Assembly: GCA_020634115.1 (NCBI GenBank)
Contig: JACKCH010000010.1
Span: 806,001-870,000, forward strand
Reading direction: 5' to 3'
Origin: Anaerolineaceae bacterium
GTDB lineage: Bacteria > Chloroflexota > Anaerolineae > Aggregatilineales > Phototrophicaceae
DNA length: 64,000 nucleotides
Shown one piece after another: positions 1-7,174 of this stretch. How positions within the stretch are numbered: the first letter of the stretch is position 1; every line of letters begins with the position of its first letter. The position numbers and the translations under genes were made by a program. The notes below the pieces were generated by a model. The model made no database searches. It saw only the letters and a list, made by a program, of their open reading frames with translations, and was not told where the DNA came from.

Positions 1-353
1 AACGTGACATTCTGACCGGGCAGCGTATCGGGGAGATTGGCCTGCAACTTCAGCATGGCAATACCCCATTCCTGCATAGATTCATTCATACTGCTGAGCC
101 GCAGCGATTGAATATCAGCGATGCTGACCAAGTCACCGGGCGTATCGAACTTCAACGAGGTGGCTCCGGGCTGTGGTTCAGCTACCAGCAATATATTCCC
201 GTAACATGCTTGATTGCGTCCCGTGCCATCACACAGATTACGCACTGTATCGAGTGCTGTCTGTACGATAACCGGGCAGGTTGTATCCTGTGCAGTTGAA
301 ACCAGTGACAGGCCGAAAGTAAATAGTAAGATGAGAAAAAGTGATTTTCGCAT
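1..353 (-). CDS. Secreted cysteine-containing protein, N-terminal part (cut by window edge)
   Basis: The first 117 residues of a protein that continues past the left edge. It opens at ATG (353) with a hydrophobic signal peptide (residues 1-21, LFLILLFTFGLSLVSTAQ). Then comes a module with C26, C41 and C50 (TTCP...NLCDG...NQACYGN). From memory, similar Cys-containing N-terminal modules precede SH3 or repeat regions in exported Chloroflexota proteins; this is recall, not a search. The ribosome site is the G-run just upstream (354-367), which can also pair in a hairpin (363-402). Function unknown; probably exported. Confidence 0.7.
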   Translation of the reverse strand, partial: MRKSLFLILLFTFGLSLVSTAQDTTCPVIVQTALDTVRNLCDGTGRNQACYGNILLVAEPQPGATSLKFDTPGDLVSIADIQSLRLSSMNESMQEWGIAMLKLQANLPDTLPGQNVT

Positions 354-362
354 TTAAAAATC

Positions 363-402
363 CCCCCTGAGATTTTTATTATTCAGAATATAACTCAGGG
401 GG
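363..402 (-). promoter_or_regulatory. Hairpin overlapping the ribosome-binding G-run of the leftmost gene
   Basis: A perfect 9-bp inverted repeat, CCCCCTGAG (363-371) with CTCAGGGGG (394-402), has a 22-nt loop. Read on the minus strand, the second arm contains the G-rich Shine-Dalgarno of the downstream gene and is followed by a short T tract. It could be a terminator for the SDR gene upstream, or a translational gate that hides the ribosome site. The sequence alone does not decide between these. Confidence 0.4.
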
Positions 403-506
403 TTTCTTTTGCGCCATATATGACCCATACCATGGACAGACGGGCGTGAATGCGGGGGCTATATTTACCGATGTTGCCACAGCCGTCAGCTACCGCTAGA
501 ACGGTT

Positions 507-1310
507 TCACTTCTCTGGTGGTTTTTCCGGTGGAATCCAACCGAAGGGCGTATCTTCATCCAGTAGATTGAAGGGGTGGGGGGCGCTGGTCGGCAGCGGC
601 GTTTCATCCGGCAGCAGGGGCGCGGCGCCGCGTGCCTCGCGGGCAGTGTTGCGTTTCCGCAGGTCAGGAGCGTAATAGCGTTTCTTCGTCGGGTGTGGAT
701 TCAGGGCGATACGCGCCACCCCTCGCGCCAGCATATCCACCGGCATCGGGGCGACCCGTCCGAACCAGAACCAGGAAACAACCGGCGTGCTGCCTAGAAT
801 CGTCATGAGCAGATAGAACAGGTGACGACGCTGCCCGCGTACATAGGCCACCGGAGCGCGTACCGTTATGGCGTCCAGCCCGACCCGCTCCATGTATTCT
901 TCCGCCTGGCGTTTGGCGTGCAGGTAGTGACCGTTGACCCAGGGGGCGCGGGCGCTGCTCATCAAAATCATGCGATTCGCGCCGTCGCCTACACACATAT
1001 TGGCGACGTTCCGGGCTGAAACGAAATTCAGCCAGTTGTGGTTGAGTCCTTGCGCCGGGTCACTGACCATGCTGCCTACCGTATGGATGACCGCGTCATG
1101 CCCCCGCGCCCGCCCGCGCAGACTGGCCGGAGTCCATACGTCGGCTGTCCACCAGCGAACACGGCCTTCCAACGGCCCTAACCGGTCTTCCGCGCCGGGA
1201 CGCACCAGCAGTGTAACCGCCGCGCCTTCCGCCAGCAGCGCCGCCGCGATGTTATCCCCTAAGAATGTGCCGCCGCCTGTGACCAGGATGCGCCGGTTAT
1301 CGGTTGGCAT
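507..1310 (-). CDS. NAD(P)-binding SDR / epimerase-like protein
   Basis: A 267-residue Rossmann-fold protein of the extended or atypical SDR type (NAD-dependent epimerase/NmrA-like). The nucleotide-binding glycine motif is at residues 11-18 (TGGGTFLG). Ser118/119 plus Y129-x3-K133 (YLHAK) give the usual SDR catalytic set. The last 50 residues are Pro-rich and probably disordered. The substrate cannot be read; relatives act on sugar nucleotides, quinones or act as redox sensors. It is transcribed leftward and is followed by the hairpin at 363-402. Confidence 0.85.
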   Translation of the reverse strand: MPTDNRRILVTGGGTFLGDNIAAALLAEGAAVTLLVRPGAEDRLGPLEGRVRWWTADVWTPASLRGRARGHDAVIHTVGSMVSDPAQGLNHNWLNFVSARNVANMCVGDGANRMILMSSARAPWVNGHYLHAKRQAEEYMERVGLDAITVRAPVAYVRGQRRHLFYLLMTILGSTPVVSWFWFGRVAPMPVDMLARGVARIALNPHPTKKRYYAPDLRKRNTAREARGAAPLLPDETPLPTSAPHPFNLLDEDTPFGWIPPEKPPEK

Positions 1311-1390
1311 ACGTCCTGCCTCTATGAGTCGAGTCTATCCGGTTATTGTAAGTCCAGGCGATGGCATCAAAATAGGAACTTGATAGTTGT

Positions 1391-1535
1391 GCGTTTTTTA
1401 TCCCCTCTAAATCTCCCCCGCCAGCAGGGGAGACTTGTCTGCCCTACTTGACCAGTCCCCGCCCCGTTGACGGGGAGGGTTGGGGAGGGGTTAGAAAAGT
1501 CATTTTACACAGGATAAATTTGATGCGATTGCCCT
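1391..1535. repeat. Dispersed palindromic repeat A, copy 1
   Basis: This segment starts at a T-run followed by CCCCTCTAAATCTCCCCC, passes a CCCCG...CGGGG core, and ends near GATGCGATTGCCCT. It matches 39855-40002 in the same orientation along nearly its whole length, with scattered substitutions. The C-rich left half and G-rich right half are roughly complementary, so the unit could fold on itself. It has no coding capacity and resembles a MITE or REP-type element. Confidence 0.75.
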
Positions 1536-1621
1536 ATCATTGTAGCGTGTTTGCGCAGAGGCCGTAAGCCAGAATTGCCCGGCGGCCTATTTTGGTTTTC
1601 TGAAAATTCCCGCTGCCCTGT

Positions 1622-1627
1622 TATAAT
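1622..1627 (+). promoter_or_regulatory. Candidate -10 box of the AOR gene
   Basis: A perfect TATAAT stands 41 nt before the chosen AOR start. No good -35 hexamer lies at 16-18 nt; TTCTGA (1598-1603) is the closest. It is a plausible sigma-70-type promoter with a weak -35. Confidence 0.45.
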
Positions 1628-1668
1628 GGGGCAACTTGAACACAGGCCAGCTTTTACCGGAGATGATT

Positions 1669-3399
1669 ATGCGGAAGTACTACGATATTCACCTTGACAC
1701 GCAAACAATCACCGAAGAACATCTGGAAGGCGAACAAATCGCCCGCGCCGGACGTTATCATATCGCCAAAACGCTGCTCGACAACCATATCGCGCCAGTG
1801 GATCCCCTTTCCCCGGATAACATACTGATCTTTTCAGCCGGACCATTCGCTGGTTCCAGCTTTTCGAATGCGAACCGGCTCAGTGTGGGTTGCAAAAGCC
1901 CACTGACTGGCGGTATTAAAGAAGCGAATGCAGGTGGCACCTGCGCTTACGCGATGGGGCAGCTTGAGATTTCCGGGTTCAATCTGCGCGGCGCGTCCAA
2001 TGAGTGGGTGGTGCTGCACTTCCACAAGGACGGTGCGCTTACGTTTGACGACGCCCAGTCTTATATGGGACTTGGTACGTTTGAAACGGTTGAGCGGTTG
2101 TACGCGACCTACGGCAAGAAAGTCTCACTGGCGATCTGTGGCCCGGTGGGGGAATACCTGGGGCTGCTGGCCGGGATTTCGATCACGGATACTGATGGGC
2201 GTCCGTCACGCTTGGCGGCACGCGGCGGCGTCGGGGCGGTGATGGGCAGTAAGAAGGTGAAGGCGATTGTCCTCGACCTGGTGAAAATGCCCCCATTCCA
2301 TGACCGTAAAAAGGTGCTGGATGGCATCAAAACGTATGCGAAAAAGCTGCAAGACGACCCCGCCATTGAGGTGTATACAAAGATTGGCACCATGAATATG
2401 GGGGACTATACCAACCATGTCGGCGGGCTGCCGGTGCGCAACTTCACGGCAGGCGGGGTTTCCGAGCCAGGTGAGGAATTCAAGATGGGGGGCGACTACA
2501 TCACCGCGCTCAACAACGCACGGGGCGGGGAGCATACCCATGCCTGTATGCCGGGTTGTGTCATCCAGTGCAGCAACGTGTTTGTGGATGCGGCGGGCAA
2601 GGAGATTGCCTCCCCGGTGGAATATGAGACCATCGGGCTGATGGGGACGAACTGCGGCATCATGAACGTGGATGACCTGGCTGCCGTGAACTGGATTGCG
2701 AATGACCTGGGGATAGACAGTATCGAAGCCGGGGCGACGCTTGGCGTGCTGATGGATGCCGGATTGGCTGAATTTGGCGACATGCAGTTCATGAAAGATG
2801 TGCTGCAAGCTATTCGTGAAGGTACGGACGAGGGGCGGCTCTGGGCGCAGGGGACGGCGCGGGTCGGTGAACACTATGGTATCCAGCGCGTGCCGGTGAT
2901 TAAGAAGCAGGCGATCAGCGCGTATGACCCGCGTGTGATTGAAATTACCGGTGTTTCGATGATGACCACCGCGCAGGGCGCTGACCACACCGCCGGGAAC
3001 GTGCCGAAGGCGAAATCCTTCGAGATGGATTTGGCAGAAATCAAGCAGCGCAGCCTGGAATCCCAGATCGTGAACGCGATCCCCGATTCGCTGGGGCTGT
3101 GCATTTTCGGGCGTACCGTGACCGATACCAACCCAGATTTTATTGTTGAAACCATTAACGCCGCGCACGGGACAAACCTGAAAACGTCGTTCTTCCGGCA
3201 GTTGGGGATGGAAACGCTGCTGCTTGAAGCGGAATTCAACAAACAAGCGGGGTTTGGGGTGGACGATGACCGGTTGCCACAATTTTTCTACGACGAGGCG
3301 CTCACGCCATCGAACCGGGTCGCCCGCTTCCGCGCGGAAGAGGTGCAGGACATTTACGAACCGCTGCCAGAGATGCACGCGAAGCTCGATGCAGAGTAA
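1669..3399 (+). CDS. Aldehyde:ferredoxin oxidoreductase (tungsten enzyme)
   Basis: Oxidises aldehydes to acids with ferredoxin as acceptor, using a tungsten bis-pyranopterin centre and one 4Fe-4S cluster. The 576-residue length fits the AOR family. The N-terminal domain contains GPFAGSSFSNANR and RGGVGAVMGSKKVKAI, both typical. Cluster ligands are C293, C297 and C301 (CMPGCVIQC) with C478 in DSLGLC. The first spacing is CxxxC rather than the CxxC of archaeal AOR. A TTG at 1636 and an ATG at 1663 are in frame upstream; ATG 1669 is preferred because GGAG (1659-1662) sits 6 nt before it. It converges on another molybdopterin enzyme (3533-4147). Cytoplasmic; the substrate is unknown. Confidence 0.92.
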   Translation: MRKYYDIHLDTQTITEEHLEGEQIARAGRYHIAKTLLDNHIAPVDPLSPDNILIFSAGPFAGSSFSNANRLSVGCKSPLTGGIKEANAGGTCAYAMGQLEISGFNLRGASNEWVVLHFHKDGALTFDDAQSYMGLGTFETVERLYATYGKKVSLAICGPVGEYLGLLAGISITDTDGRPSRLAARGGVGAVMGSKKVKAIVLDLVKMPPFHDRKKVLDGIKTYAKKLQDDPAIEVYTKIGTMNMGDYTNHVGGLPVRNFTAGGVSEPGEEFKMGGDYITALNNARGGEHTHACMPGCVIQCSNVFVDAAGKEIASPVEYETIGLMGTNCGIMNVDDLAAVNWIANDLGIDSIEAGATLGVLMDAGLAEFGDMQFMKDVLQAIREGTDEGRLWAQGTARVGEHYGIQRVPVIKKQAISAYDPRVIEITGVSMMTTAQGADHTAGNVPKAKSFEMDLAEIKQRSLESQIVNAIPDSLGLCIFGRTVTDTNPDFIVETINAAHGTNLKTSFFRQLGMETLLLEAEFNKQAGFGVDDDRLPQFFYDEALTPSNRVARFRAEEVQDIYEPLPEMHAKLDAE

Positions 3400-3451
3400 G
3401 CGATTGGCGCTGGCATAAAAGGCCGATAGGATTAGATCGAGAAATAAATCA

Positions 3452-3525
3452 GGGCAGCCACACTGGGCTGCCCCTACAGTATCACCTGGAAGAAAAATTG
3501 TAGGGGAGCGCCAATGTGCGCTCCC
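3452..3525. terminator. Two hairpins between convergent AOR and sulfite-oxidase-like genes
   Basis: Hairpin 1 is GGGCAGCC/GGCTGCCC (3452-3459 with 3466-3473, 6-nt loop). Hairpin 2 is GGGAGCGC/GCGCTCCC (3504-3511 with 3518-3525). An outer CCCCTACA...TGTAGGGG pair lies between them. They lie at the meeting point of two converging genes, so bidirectional termination is likely, although T-tracts are poor. They also look like members of a dispersed REP family. Confidence 0.5.
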
Positions 3526-3532
3526 GGCTACC

Positions 3533-4147
3533 TTAAAACCACCCGCTGCGCTGATAACGCTGCTCTTTCCAGGGGTCGCCCGTGTTGTGGTAGCCGCCGC
3601 GCTCCCAAAATCCGGGTTTATCCACTTCACTGAATTCAATCGCCCGCAGGAACTTGGCGCTTTTCCATAAGTAGAGCTTCGGCACCAGTGTCCGCAGCGG
3701 CCCGCCGTGATCGGGTTCCAGCCAGTCGCCATCATACTTGTAAGTCAGCAGGACATCATCGTCCAGCATGGCCTCCAGCGGCGTATTGGTGGTGTAGCCG
3801 TAATCACAGTGTGCGATGACAAATTTGGCGGTGGGTTTGACGCCGAACAGCTTCATGAAATCACGGAACAGCACCCCTTCCCACACGGTATCGAACTTGC
3901 TCCACCGGGTGACACAGTGAATGTCGGTGGTGATCGTCACCGTCGGGATTTCCAGGAACTCCGCCCAACTCCAGCGCATTTCGTTTTCGACTTCACCAAA
4001 CACGCGTAAGTCCCAGGTCGCCGGGTCAAAAGGCGGATTCGGGCTGTAGGTCAGCACCGGGAATTTATGAGTCAACGACTGGCCGGGTGGCAGGCGGTGG
4101 TTTTGTTTCATCTGTTCTTCTTCTTGGCGGCGTTTGAGAAAACTCAT
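3533..4147 (-). CDS. Sulfite-oxidase-fold molybdopterin oxidoreductase
   Basis: A 204-residue catalytic-domain-only member of the sulfite oxidase/YedY (MsrP) superfamily. The molybdenum-ligating cysteine is C78 in TDIHCVTRWSK. The EPDHGGPLRTLVPKLYLWKS segment is the conserved cofactor-binding block, and the C-terminus WFERGGYH-like stretch also fits. There is no signal peptide or twin-arginine motif and no heme or dimerisation domain, so it is probably cytoplasmic. The substrate is unknown. It is tail-to-tail with the AOR gene; both need the pyranopterin cofactor. Confidence 0.9.
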   Translation of the reverse strand: MSFLKRRQEEEQMKQNHRLPPGQSLTHKFPVLTYSPNPPFDPATWDLRVFGEVENEMRWSWAEFLEIPTVTITTDIHCVTRWSKFDTVWEGVLFRDFMKLFGVKPTAKFVIAHCDYGYTTNTPLEAMLDDDVLLTYKYDGDWLEPDHGGPLRTLVPKLYLWKSAKFLRAIEFSEVDKPGFWERGGYHNTGDPWKEQRYQRSGWF

Positions 4148-4258
4148 TGCTCCATCCTCATCTGTACTCGTGTGCCAGGACGTTCAAGCCGGGTAGTGGG
4201 TAACTTCATTGCACATTTGATGGGAATAGTATAGCGGATTTCTTAAAAATCCCTTATC

Positions 4259-5119
4259 TCATGCTAAGAATTTGCGCACGGTGTCCTGGAATGCCACCGG
4301 GTGTTCCACCATCGGGAAGTGTCCGCATTCGTCAAACAGCGTGAGTTGGCTGTGCGGGATTCGTTCCGCCGCCAGGTGTCCGTCACTGACCGGGACGGTG
4401 CCATCCTGTTTCCCGAAGATGACCAGTGTTTCCGCCTGAATCTGAGGCAGATATGACGTTAAATCCAGATTGTGGATGGCCTGCCCACAGGCATAAATGG
4501 CGTGGATCGCGCCATCCTGGTAACTATAGCGGCTGTCCCGATACCAGACCGCACGCGGGACACGTTTAATGTCGTAGTACCACATCCGGCCAAAATAGAA
4601 CCAGGCTGCCGGGCGGAAGCGTGTCACCCAGCGGTTAAAGGCCATCATCCAGGGAAGTTGCGCCACGAGCCATACCATCGGGTAGACCTGACTTTCTACT
4701 ACTGGCATGAGCTTCGCAGCCGCTACGCCGGAGACATCCACCAACCGCTCGACCCGTTCCGGTGCGAGCATCCCGGCGATGCACAGCGCGATCTGCCCGC
4801 CCATCGAATGCCCCATCAGGGTAAAGCGTTCCAGACCGAGCGCATCGGCCAGCGCCAGCACCCGCCGCCCCTGGGCTTCGATACTGTAGTCCGCGTCTGA
4901 GGGCTTGTCGCTGTCGCCATGCCCCGGCAAATCCAGCGTAATACAGTAGTAGCGGTCTTGGAGACTATCCATCGTCCCCGCCCATATCCCATGATACGAA
5001 GCCCAACCGTGAACCATGATGACCGGCGGGTTGGCGGGGTCGCCGCTGGTGTAGTACCGCAGTTGCACGCCATCCAGCGTGAGGGTCTGCGGTGCGTCGG
5101 ATGTGGCGATTTTGAGCAT
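4259..5119 (-). CDS. Alpha/beta-fold hydrolase
   Basis: A 286-residue single-domain alpha/beta hydrolase. The oxyanion-side motif is VHGWASYHG; the nucleophile elbow is GHSMGG with S105; the acid is D239 (GKQDGTVPV); and the base is H267 (ECGHFPMVEHP). A lid region lies between roughly residues 125 and 205. No signal peptide is seen. Relatives are esterases, C-C hydrolases or haloperoxidase-like enzymes, and the substrate cannot be named. Its start faces the DUF2202 gene across a 318-nt region. Confidence 0.9.
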   Translation of the reverse strand: MLKIATSDAPQTLTLDGVQLRYYTSGDPANPPVIMVHGWASYHGIWAGTMDSLQDRYYCITLDLPGHGDSDKPSDADYSIEAQGRRVLALADALGLERFTLMGHSMGGQIALCIAGMLAPERVERLVDVSGVAAAKLMPVVESQVYPMVWLVAQLPWMMAFNRWVTRFRPAAWFYFGRMWYYDIKRVPRAVWYRDSRYSYQDGAIHAIYACGQAIHNLDLTSYLPQIQAETLVIFGKQDGTVPVSDGHLAAERIPHSQLTLFDECGHFPMVEHPVAFQDTVRKFLA

Positions 5120-5437
5120 AGTCTTGTATCCCTGTACAACCTGTTTTGCTACTCAGTGTAGCCCCGGATGTGGGGGTGTCAAACCGGTTATGGGGGGTAT
5201 GACCGGTTTCAAACGGGATTCGTACCGGAAACCAGCCTTGTGCTGGCTGCGGGCGCGGCCTACACACGAAATACATAATCCCCCCTGGCAGAGCGAATCC
5301 GGAGTCTATATTTTGCTCATATCGCCTACATAATGCCTTCATACCCCCACTTTATAGTCGGTGCAATGACTGAGATAACACAAACCCCTCAGCCAGGACG
5401 GATCATCAGACGTGTAGTAATGAGAAGGAGTAGTATC
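5120..5437. other. Divergent intergenic region
   Basis: It separates the leftward hydrolase from the rightward ferritin-like gene. The only structure seen is an inverted repeat (5181-5209). The frame of the downstream gene stays open back to 5333, but its start is better placed at 5438. Confidence 0.5.
5181..5209. promoter_or_regulatory. Candidate operator, inverted repeat AAACCGGT-13 nt-ACCGGTTT
   Basis: Two 8-nt arms, AAACCGGT (5181-5188) and ACCGGTTT (5202-5209), are exact reverse complements and each contains the palindrome ACCGGT. They lie in the divergent promoter region of the hydrolase and the ferritin-like gene. No regulator gene sits next to it. Confidence 0.3.
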
Positions 5438-6745
5438 GTGAGCAAAAAACGTTCGTTATTCTTGAGTGTCGGTGCGTTGGCGCTGGTGAGCAGCGTCGCT
5501 ATTGGTGCGAGTGTGGCTTTTGCACAGGGCGGGCGCGGTGGTGCTGGTGGCCCCGGTGGGAGCGGACGTGGTGGTTACGGCCCTGCCGATGGTGCGCAAG
5601 GTGCGCCGGTACAGGGCTACGGCCTGGGCGCGGGCCAGGAATTTGGCTATAACGCCGGGGTGGGCGTGAATCCGGCTGCTGGGTTTACCAACCAGACCAT
5701 GCTGGATGCGGTAGCGGCCCAATTGGGTAAAGACAGTGCCGAAGTGTTCGCACAGCGTCAGGCGGGCATGACGTATGCTGACATCGCCGCCGGGCAGGGT
5801 GTTGACCTGGATACGCTGGCGAATGCCCTGACCGAACAGTATCAGGCCACTATTCAGGCGCAGATAGACGCCGGGACGCTCAGTGTACTTCAGGCGGAGT
5901 GGATGCAGGCCGAGATGAGTCAGAACATTCGCACACGCTTAACCGACCTGTGGGAAACCGGCCCGGCGCTGGGGCAGTACACCAGCTTTTACGGGGTGAA
6001 CACCCTCAATCAGGCCGGTCTGGGGCTGGGACTGGCTCCGAATGACGTGATTTATGGCCTGCAAAACGGGCAGAGTCTGGCCGTCATGGCGACCACGCAG
6101 AATCGTGACCCACTGGCCGACATCATCCAGCCGCTCCTCGACGTGGAAGCCCTGCGGCTGCAGGCGGATGTCACCGCCGGTCTGATGACCCAGGCCCAGA
6201 TGGATGCCGCCCTGTTGCAGTACCGTCAAGACCTGGAATGGCGGGTCAACAGCGTGCCGCCGTCGAACTACGGTGTGGGCTACTACGGTCAGGCCGGGTC
6301 GGTTTCCTCTATCCCCGGTGTGGGTCTGCCCGCAGCCGTCCCTGGCGACCTGCCGGATGACGTGATTGCCGCCATGACCGCCGGTATCCTGGACGAGTAT
6401 CATGCCTACGCCGTGTATCAGGCCGTGATTGACCAGTTCGGCCCGGTGGCGCCCTTCGTCAACATCCAGGCTTCTGAGGCGCAGCATATCGCCTCCTGGG
6501 AAGTGTTGTTCAACCGCTATGGCGTGGCAATCCCGGAAGCGCCCGCCCTCGACCCGGTGCCGCAGTTCGACAGCCTGGCCGCCGCCTGCCAGATCGCAGC
6601 CGACGCGGAAATCGCCAACTTCGATCTGTATGATGGCAATCTGGATGTTCTGAGCGCGTATCCTGACATGGTTCAGGTGGTGACGAGCCTGCGGAACGCC
6701 TCGGAATACAATCACCTGCCCGCTTTCCAGGCTTGTGCTGGATAG
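5438..6745 (+). CDS. Exported ferritin-like DUF2202 protein
   Basis: The start is GTG 5438 with AAGGAG (5425-5430) 7 nt upstream, giving 435 residues. The signal peptide is residues 1-29 (LFLSVGALALVSS...SVAFAQ). A Gly-rich stretch follows (about 30-60), then a middle region of several helical repeats. The C-terminal 120 residues are a ferritin-like four-helix domain of the DUF2202 type: DEYHAYAVYQAV, ASEAQHIASWEVLF and ADAEIANFDLYD supply Glu/His residues of the kind that bind two metals. Probably acts outside the membrane; metal binding and enzymatic role are inferred from the family only. Confidence 0.85.
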   Translation: MSKKRSLFLSVGALALVSSVAIGASVAFAQGGRGGAGGPGGSGRGGYGPADGAQGAPVQGYGLGAGQEFGYNAGVGVNPAAGFTNQTMLDAVAAQLGKDSAEVFAQRQAGMTYADIAAGQGVDLDTLANALTEQYQATIQAQIDAGTLSVLQAEWMQAEMSQNIRTRLTDLWETGPALGQYTSFYGVNTLNQAGLGLGLAPNDVIYGLQNGQSLAVMATTQNRDPLADIIQPLLDVEALRLQADVTAGLMTQAQMDAALLQYRQDLEWRVNSVPPSNYGVGYYGQAGSVSSIPGVGLPAAVPGDLPDDVIAAMTAGILDEYHAYAVYQAVIDQFGPVAPFVNIQASEAQHIASWEVLFNRYGVAIPEAPALDPVPQFDSLAAACQIAADAEIANFDLYDGNLDVLSAYPDMVQVVTSLRNASEYNHLPAFQACAG

Positions 6746-6827
6746 TCGCCTCCTCTCCTCAGGGCTATGCTTCCTCCGGGTAAAAGCGGGGGAAGCATCC
6801 CCACAATGCGAAATAGGCAGTGCAGAC

Positions 6828-6858
6828 AGGCCGGTTTTGACACCGGCCTCGCTGTTTT
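6828..6858 (+). terminator. Rho-independent terminator after the DUF2202 gene
   Basis: AGGCCGG (6828-6834) pairs with CCGGCCT (6843-6849) across an 8-nt loop, followed by CGCTGTTTT. It lies 83 nt past the DUF2202 stop and points rightward. Confidence 0.65.
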
Positions 6859-6880
6859 GGGCGGTTCGTCAGTCGGTGCG
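6852..6880 (+). repeat. 29-nt direct repeat, copy 1
   Basis: Begins CTGTTTTGGGCGGTTCG and ends GTGCG. It differs from the copy at 7056-7084 by a single base (G/A). It overlaps the tail of the terminator at 6828-6858. Confidence 0.8.
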
Positions 6881-7055
6881 AGAATGCGCCGGAGGCTGGA
6901 AGCCATCCGGCTAACGGGTTGGGGAAAGCCCGGTGAACCGGGCTGGATAAGCGGTGAATGACCCAGCAGCGGGTTTTAACCGGCTTACCTTTATTCGTAG
7001 CCGGGGGATTACATCCCCTGGCGGGTCAAAAAGCACGAATCTGAAGTACGTCTTA

Positions 7056-7084
7056 CTGTTTTGGGCGGTTCGTCAGTCAGTGCG
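7056..7084 (+). repeat. 29-nt direct repeat, copy 2
   Basis: Second copy, one mismatch from 6852-6880, ending 90 nt before the TIR-FGE start. The 175 nt between the copies is full of small palindromes. Confidence 0.8.
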
Positions 7085-7174
7085 GCGCGTGTTATAGTAG
7101 GGAATATTGAAACCCTGCATTCAACAGGGACATAATCGTTTCCGTTACAAAGTGTAAAGAATCCCGAATCCACT

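Larger units (their letters stand above)
1311..1668. other. Intergenic region with dispersed repeat and AOR promoter
   Basis: About 360 nt between the divergent SDR and AOR genes. It holds one copy of a roughly 145-nt palindromic repeat (1391-1535) and a TATAAT box (1622-1627). No open frame here looks like a gene. Confidence 0.7.
6746..7174. other. Hairpin-rich intergenic region upstream of the TIR-FGE gene
   Basis: About 430 nt. It contains a terminator (6828-6858), a 29-nt direct repeat (6852-6880 and 7056-7084) and several palindromes: AGCCCGGT-GA-ACCGGGCT near 6926-6943 and GGGGAT-TAC-ATCCCC near 7004-7018. No convincing open frame is present. It matches no riboswitch or structured RNA that I recognise. 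Confidence 0.5.

Noticed and set aside
2206..3735. 509-codon open frame on the minus strand across the AOR gene
   Set aside because: It lies antisense to a strongly recognisable AOR, has His/Arg-rich composition typical of a shadow frame, and no family resemblance.
6880..7050. Possible riboswitch or structured RNA upstream of the TIR-FGE gene
   Set aside because: Several small hairpins exist but no known consensus core was recognised; recorded only as a hairpin-rich region.
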